Below are positions 34,694-40,324 of a stretch of DNA of 40,324 nucleotides, one piece after another. The notes under the pieces were generated by a model. It searched no databases. It saw only the letters and a program-made list of their open reading frames with translations, and was not told where the DNA came from. Numbering within the stretch: position 1 is the first letter of the stretch; the number at the start of each line of letters is the position of its first letter. Position numbers and translations under genes: made by a program. The stretch is from Patescibacteria group bacterium (lineage in GTDB: Bacteria > Patescibacteriota > CPR2 > UBA1875): positions 1 to 40,324 of the forward strand of contig JAQVJW010000006.1 of assembly GCA_028694925.1 (NCBI GenBank). The letters run 5' to 3'.

Positions 34694-37030
34694 TTGAGCC
34701 TTAATCTTTTAATAACGATAGCAGCTGTTATCCTTAATTTATTTCTAGGATTTTTAGTTTTTACGAGAAATAGAAAAAATTTTTATAATTTTTCGTTCTT
34801 TATTATGACCGTTGCAGTAGTTTCTTGGTTATTATCAAATTACGCTGTCGATATTGTTAATCTTGATGTGGCAACCTTTCTTATTAGATTGACAAATTTC
34901 TTTGGTAACTGGGCAGTATTTATGTTTTTTGTTTTTGTTTGGAATTTTCCGAAGAAAATGAATAAAATACCCATCGTTCGATATTTATTATTTCTTCCGA
35001 TAGTCTTTTCGCCTCTACTATTCACAAACCTTATAATATCTGGAGTGATTAAAGAAACATGGGGTTATACTCCTACACTCGGAATTGTCGGGAATTTATT
35101 TCTTTTAGGATATCTCCCAATGTTGGTGTTAGCCTCCATCGTGGTTTTAATATATAAAACAAAAAAATCAGATGGTATTGAAAAAACTCAGTTAAAAGTT
35201 GTTTCGTTTGGATTTGCTCTTACAACAATATTAGCATTAGTATCAAGCGTACTTCTCCCGGTTGTTAGCCAAAATGCACAAACGGCTATATATGCACCCT
35301 TAACTACAATATTTTTCATCGCCTTCACCTCCTACGCCATCGTCAAGCACCGCCTCATGGACATCCGCATGGTTGTTGCCCGCTCCGTTTCTTACTCTTT
35401 GCTTGTCTTTATCCTGGCTGGTTTTTATGCCGGTGTCATTATGCTTGCTCAGGCTTACGTATTTCCAGAGTCAACCTATTCTACTGGTCAAGTTATCCTT
35501 CAGATAGCTCTGGCTCTTGTGATGGTCTTTACCTTCCAGCCTCTCAGACGTTGGCTCAATAAGGTAACCGATAAGATATTCTTTAAGGAGACATATAACA
35601 CTGAAGAATTCCTTGATGTGATGGCCCATACGGTTGGCTCTTCAATTATTCTTATCGAAATGCTCTACAAGACGCTTGATTTGATTATTCGGGAGATTAA
35701 GGTTACCAGGGGGACTATTGCCGTCTTTGATGATTCAGGCGAAATCCTAGAGACACAATCGGTTGGTTACAAGAAGTCCATCAAGCTTGATAAAACTGAC
35801 CTTATAGATCTAGCGAAAGATGGGGTAGTTGTGGCTGATGAGCTTTCGGAGAATTCTAAGTACAAAAAGCTACTCCGTAAATATGATGCGACTGTTTCGA
35901 TCCCAATTAAAACCGAATCTAGCACCGACGGTATCTTGCTACTAGGGGAAAAGCAATCAGGCGATATGTTTAGTGAGAATGATATTAAGGTCTTTGAGAT
36001 TATTGCTCCTGAGATTGCTGTTGCCATTACAAACGCCAAGGCATATGAGAAGATTGAGAAGTTCAACGTTACACTTCGCCAAGAGGTTAAAAAGGCTACG
36101 GCCGAACTCGAAAAGAAAAACGAGCAGTTACGGGAGCTTGATAAAGCAAAGGATGAGTTTATCTCAATGGCCTCGCACCAACTCAGGACCCCGCTCACAG
36201 CCATTAAAGGGTATCTTTCGATGCTTCTTGAAGGTGATGCCGGGGAAATCAGGGTCAGTCAGTATGACTTTGTTAATGAGGCTTTCCAGGGGGCTAACCG
36301 CATGGTCGGCCTTATAAACGACTTACTTAATGTCTCAAGGATGGAGACCGGTAGGTTCTTCCTTGAGCCAGTTGAGGTTGATATGGAGAAGGTCGTAAAT
36401 GAAGAGGTCAAACAGCTCACAAAACAAGCCAAAGAGAAAGGTCTTAAGCTCGAAGTTAAGGTTAGTGGAAAAATCCCTAAGGTTTGGGTTGATGAAACAA
36501 AGATCAGGCAAGTGGTGATGAACTTTGCTGATAATGCTATCTATTACACCACCAAAGGTTCGGTCACCGTCTCTCTTGAGGCTGATAAGACCTATGTAAT
36601 ATACAAAGTAAAAGATACGGGTATTGGGGTGCCGAAAGAACAGCAGAAGAACCTCTTTGAGAAGTTCTTTAGGGCCGATAATGCTCGTCACGTTCGACCC
36701 GATGGTACCGGTCTTGGGATTTATCTTGCAAGAAGAGTGATTGATGATCATGGAGGGGAGCTTGTCTTTGAGTCAGTCGAGGGTAAGGGCTCAACCTTTG
36801 GTTTTAAGATTCCTATCAAATCAAAACTTAAGGTAAAAAGAGTTACGGCCCCAAGCCCAAAGACCCATAGTTCTGGCCCTGAGATAGGGGAGCTTGCGGC
36901 TGGTATTGGCGTTGATCCCAAGGCGCTTGAGGCCACCCGGGCTGCAGGAGTAGAGCATCCACTCGCTGATAGTAGTGATAAGAAAGAGCTTGAGAAAGAG
37001 ACAAAAAAGGTAGGAAAAAAGAGTAAATAA
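34694..37030 (+). CDS. Membrane sensor histidine kinase (N-terminal TM region, GAF-like, HisKA, HATPase_c), TTG start
   Basis: MASHQLRTPLTAIKGYLSML, DNAIYYTTKG, GTGLGIYLARRVIDDHGGELVFESVEGKGSTFGFKIP. Confidence 0.94.
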   Translation: MSLNLLITIAAVILNLFLGFLVFTRNRKNFYNFSFFIMTVAVVSWLLSNYAVDIVNLDVATFLIRLTNFFGNWAVFMFFVFVWNFPKKMNKIPIVRYLLFLPIVFSPLLFTNLIISGVIKETWGYTPTLGIVGNLFLLGYLPMLVLASIVVLIYKTKKSDGIEKTQLKVVSFGFALTTILALVSSVLLPVVSQNAQTAIYAPLTTIFFIAFTSYAIVKHRLMDIRMVVARSVSYSLLVFILAGFYAGVIMLAQAYVFPESTYSTGQVILQIALALVMVFTFQPLRRWLNKVTDKIFFKETYNTEEFLDVMAHTVGSSIILIEMLYKTLDLIIREIKVTRGTIAVFDDSGEILETQSVGYKKSIKLDKTDLIDLAKDGVVVADELSENSKYKKLLRKYDATVSIPIKTESSTDGILLLGEKQSGDMFSENDIKVFEIIAPEIAVAITNAKAYEKIEKFNVTLRQEVKKATAELEKKNEQLRELDKAKDEFISMASHQLRTPLTAIKGYLSMLLEGDAGEIRVSQYDFVNEAFQGANRMVGLINDLLNVSRMETGRFFLEPVEVDMEKVVNEEVKQLTKQAKEKGLKLEVKVSGKIPKVWVDETKIRQVVMNFADNAIYYTTKGSVTVSLEADKTYVIYKVKDTGIGVPKEQQKNLFEKFFRADNARHVRPDGTGLGIYLARRVIDDHGGELVFESVEGKGSTFGFKIPIKSKLKVKRVTAPSPKTHSSGPEIGELAAGIGVDPKALEATRAAGVEHPLADSSDKKELEKETKKVGKKSK

Positions 37031-37031
37031 T

Positions 37032-37069
37032 ATAAAGAGACAACCAACAATAATTGATTGTCTCTTTTT
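37032..37069. terminator. Terminator between the histidine kinase gene and tRNA-Glu
   Basis: AAAGAGACAA ... TTGTCTCTTTTT. Confidence 0.75.
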
Positions 37070-37144
37070 GGTAGCCCGTAGGGGAATCGAACCCCTGTTT
37101 CCAGGATGAAAACCTGATGTCCTAGTCCACTAGACGAACGGGCC
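37069..37144 (-). tRNA. tRNA-Glu(TTC)
   Basis: GGCCCGT/ACGGGCT, CAGG-TTTTCAT-CCTG, CCA encoded. Confidence 0.93.
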
Positions 37145-37205
37145 CAAGCCCAAAGATTTTAACATAAAACGCCCTCTGTTTCAATCGTTTGAAGGTAATA
37201 GGAAC

Positions 37206-37229
37206 GCCCCCAATCACGTGATTGGGGGC
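37206..37229. repeat. Perfect 24-bp palindrome
   Basis: GCCCCCAATCACGTGATTGGGGGC. Confidence 0.9.
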
Positions 37230-37246
37230 TTGCTTCCGATAGCGGC

Positions 37247-37462
37247 CTAGGGTGGGGGTAGGATCTCGTAGGGGTAGGTAGGATTTTCGTTGAGTTTCTC
37301 TACGAGGAGGGGGAGGCAGTTTGGGCAAATCTTCTCCCCGTCAAAGGGGAGTGAATCGCCCCTGCGGGCAAAAGGTTCACCGCAGAGTGAGTTGTCGCCC
37401 CTTTTCATCCTTCCTATCTTCTGGCCCACCATCGGAACGATGTGGAGAGGTGCATTTGACAT
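37247..37462 (-). CDS. Hypothetical 71-aa protein with a possible zinc-binding motif (start corrected from 37504)
   Basis: SD AAGGAG 7 nt before the ATG; SLCGEPFARRGDSLPFDGEKICPNCLPLL. Confidence 0.55.
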   Translation of the reverse strand: MSNAPLHIVPMVGQKIGRMKRGDNSLCGEPFARRGDSLPFDGEKICPNCLPLLVEKLNENPTYPYEILPPP

Positions 37463-37576
37463 TGGTTCGCTCCTTATTCGGGGATGTCGCTTAATCTTAA
37501 ACAAATGAGGTGGTAATTAGCTATAGTGTGAAATACAAATCCTTTAAGAATATTTTGGATGGGTTAAAATATGGAT

Positions 37577-38524
37577 ATGACCTTAAGGTATCACAAGAGG
37601 GTAGGCTCTAGGGGTAAGAGGTGGCTATTTGTTATTTTGGCCCTTTCCTTTGTATTAGTTATTTTTGGTGGTTACCTTTGGTTTAGGGAGGTAAATATGG
37701 TAAAGAATGATTCAAGTAACAATGAGAGCCCAATCGATCTTCTTCGAGGAGAGCCTGTGCCAGAGCCAGTGGTAAAGAAAGATACAGAAGAAGTTGAAAG
37801 TGAGATAGAGAAATACCTAGAAGGTAAAACAGGGACATATGGCTATCATGTAATCGAGCTTGATGATGGCCGAAGTTATGGGACAAGAGATAGTGAATAC
37901 TATACGGCTGCAAGTACCGTTAAGGTTGCAATAGCAACATATGCCTATAATCAAATTGAGGCGGGAGAAGTCTCGCCCGAAAAGGTCCTAACCTACACCA
38001 GTGCGGATTATGAGGGAGGGACCGGTAGTTTGCAGGCAGACCCAGTAGGGTCGACCTATAAGGTATCTTATCTTTTAGAGCGGATGATTGTAGTCTCTGA
38101 CAATGTAGCCACAAATATCCTGATGCGTTATTTGGGCCGTTCGAATATCCAAAACTATCTTGATAGAAATAGTCTACCGGAGATTAAGGTAACTACTAAT
38201 GATGTAACCCCAAGAGCGATGGCAAGTCTATTGCAACGTATCTACGAAGATGAGCTTATTAGTGAAAAGCACAAGACAGAGCTTCTTTCCTATATGAAGA
38301 AATCAATCACCAAAACGAGACTTGTGGCCGGGGTTCCAAAAGGTATCGAAGTTGCACACAAAATTGGTTCATGGAGTGGGGCAATCTCGGATATCGGGAT
38401 TGTCTATACCGAAAGGCCATATGCAATTGCTGTTTACTCGGAAGGGGTTGCCTGGGGGGAGGAGACCGATGCGGTTATTGCTGGGATCTCTAGAATAGTT
38501 TATGACTTCGAGAGTTCTTTTTAA
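37577..38524 (+). CDS. Class A beta-lactamase-fold serine hydrolase, membrane anchored
   Basis: AASTVKVAIATYAYN (SxxK), VVSDNVATNILMRYLG (SDN), VAHKIGSWSGAISDIGIVY (KTG-like KIG); N-terminal TM; ATG 6 nt after TAAAAT. Confidence 0.85.
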   Translation: MTLRYHKRVGSRGKRWLFVILALSFVLVIFGGYLWFREVNMVKNDSSNNESPIDLLRGEPVPEPVVKKDTEEVESEIEKYLEGKTGTYGYHVIELDDGRSYGTRDSEYYTAASTVKVAIATYAYNQIEAGEVSPEKVLTYTSADYEGGTGSLQADPVGSTYKVSYLLERMIVVSDNVATNILMRYLGRSNIQNYLDRNSLPEIKVTTNDVTPRAMASLLQRIYEDELISEKHKTELLSYMKKSITKTRLVAGVPKGIEVAHKIGSWSGAISDIGIVYTERPYAIAVYSEGVAWGEETDAVIAGISRIVYDFESSF

Positions 38525-39237
38525 TGAAAGCATCTGTAATTATAAGGGCCAGAAATGAAGAGAAGTGGCTACCCACAGTCCTTAAAATTCTTGAGAACCA
38601 AACAAAAAAGGATTTTGAAGTAATCCTTGTCGATAATGAGTCAACAGACAAAACAGCTGAGATTTTTAGATCATCTAAACTAGCAAACAAGAAAATTGTT
38701 AACTTACCAAAAGATCAATTTTCATACCCGAGGGCCGCTAACCTCGGCGCAGAGCAGGCGGATGGAGATATTTTGATTTACCTTAGTGGCCATTCTGTAC
38801 CGGTCAAAAAGTCTTTTATTGAAGGTTCGCTTGCACATTTTAAGGACGATAAAGTGTGCGGTGTATTCGGGCCGGGCTTGCCCCTGCCTGATGCTTCAAA
38901 ATTTGAGAAATGGTTCTACCGGCCTCGAGAGAGGAACAAAGAAGTAATAATATTCAAAAAGCCAAGGATGGGTTTACTTGGGATGACAAATGCTGCTATA
39001 AGGAAAGATCTATGGAAGGAGCATAAATTTGACGAAGGAATGTTTAGGCTAGGAGGCGAAGATATTGAGTGGGCCTTCCACTATCTTAGAAGGAATTATA
39101 TTGCTATTTTTGAGCCAAGGATGATAGTTCGTCATTCTCATGGCAAAAAGCTATTTCCTGCTTTTATTAAACAATATATACACTGGGCATATATATACTG
39201 GAAAGCTAAGATTTTTAACTTTGAAACAAGCCTTTAA
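38524..39237 (+). CDS. Family 2 glycosyltransferase
   Basis: ASVIIRARNEEKWLPTVLKILENQTKKDFEVILVDNESTDKTAEI. Confidence 0.93.
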   Translation: MKASVIIRARNEEKWLPTVLKILENQTKKDFEVILVDNESTDKTAEIFRSSKLANKKIVNLPKDQFSYPRAANLGAEQADGDILIYLSGHSVPVKKSFIEGSLAHFKDDKVCGVFGPGLPLPDASKFEKWFYRPRERNKEVIIFKKPRMGLLGMTNAAIRKDLWKEHKFDEGMFRLGGEDIEWAFHYLRRNYIAIFEPRMIVRHSHGKKLFPAFIKQYIHWAYIYWKAKIFNFETSL

Positions 39238-40269
<1,032 letters not shown>

Positions 40270-40274
40270 ATAGT

Positions 40275-40324
40275 ATGAATCTTCCACTAATAACAAAGGA
40301 AAATGTAGCGGGTAAAAAAGTTCT
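40275..40324 (+). CDS. pgk: Phosphoglycerate kinase N-terminus, truncated by the window end
   Basis: MNLPLITKENVAGKKV.. directly after gap. Confidence 0.6.
   Translation, partial: MNLPLITKENVAGKKV

Overview
This looks like a chromosomal window from a Candidate Phyla Radiation (Patescibacteria)-like bacterium. That is inferred from gene content, very short intergenic gaps, an abbreviated TsaB, and many genes whose start codon lies directly downstream of a -10 box. Housekeeping blocks: lepA; yebC-ruvC-ruvA-ruvB; a type IV pilus operon (pilB, pilC, a pilin, three prepilin-like proteins, pilM, pilN, pilO); tsaE-tsaB; rny-ymdB; an HU gene; gap followed by the start of pgk; and seven tRNA genes (Asn, His, Gly, Arg, Pro on one side; Arg, Lys; Glu brings the total to eight). 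Accessory content includes a RelB/RelE-like toxin-antitoxin pair, a stand-alone LigD-type 3'-phosphoesterase, a TreT-like glycosyltransferase, a class A beta-lactamase-fold hydrolase and an acyl-CoA ligase/hydrolase pair. An AT-rich block (about 32.0-35.3 kb) carries acyltransferase-like, membrane, E1/ThiF-like and methyltransferase genes and runs into a histidine kinase gene that looks chimeric. The best candidate for an undescribed system is a two-gene radical-SAM RiPP locus at 29.86-31.50 kb: promoter, intrinsic terminator in the leader, PqqD-like/radical SAM/SPASM maturase, and a 4-nt-overlapping 32-aa Cys-containing putative precursor (MKLTIKPVSDRKSSNSVTMECGGNPSYCNEKK). That precursor is hidden in the ORF track inside a spurious 77-aa ORF. 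Other notable points are pervasive apparent leaderless initiation (-10 box 6-7 nt before the start codon), several promoter-terminator-gene leaders with mini-ORFs, and small ORFs missing from or mis-started in the ORF track. All calls are from reading the sequence; no searches were run.
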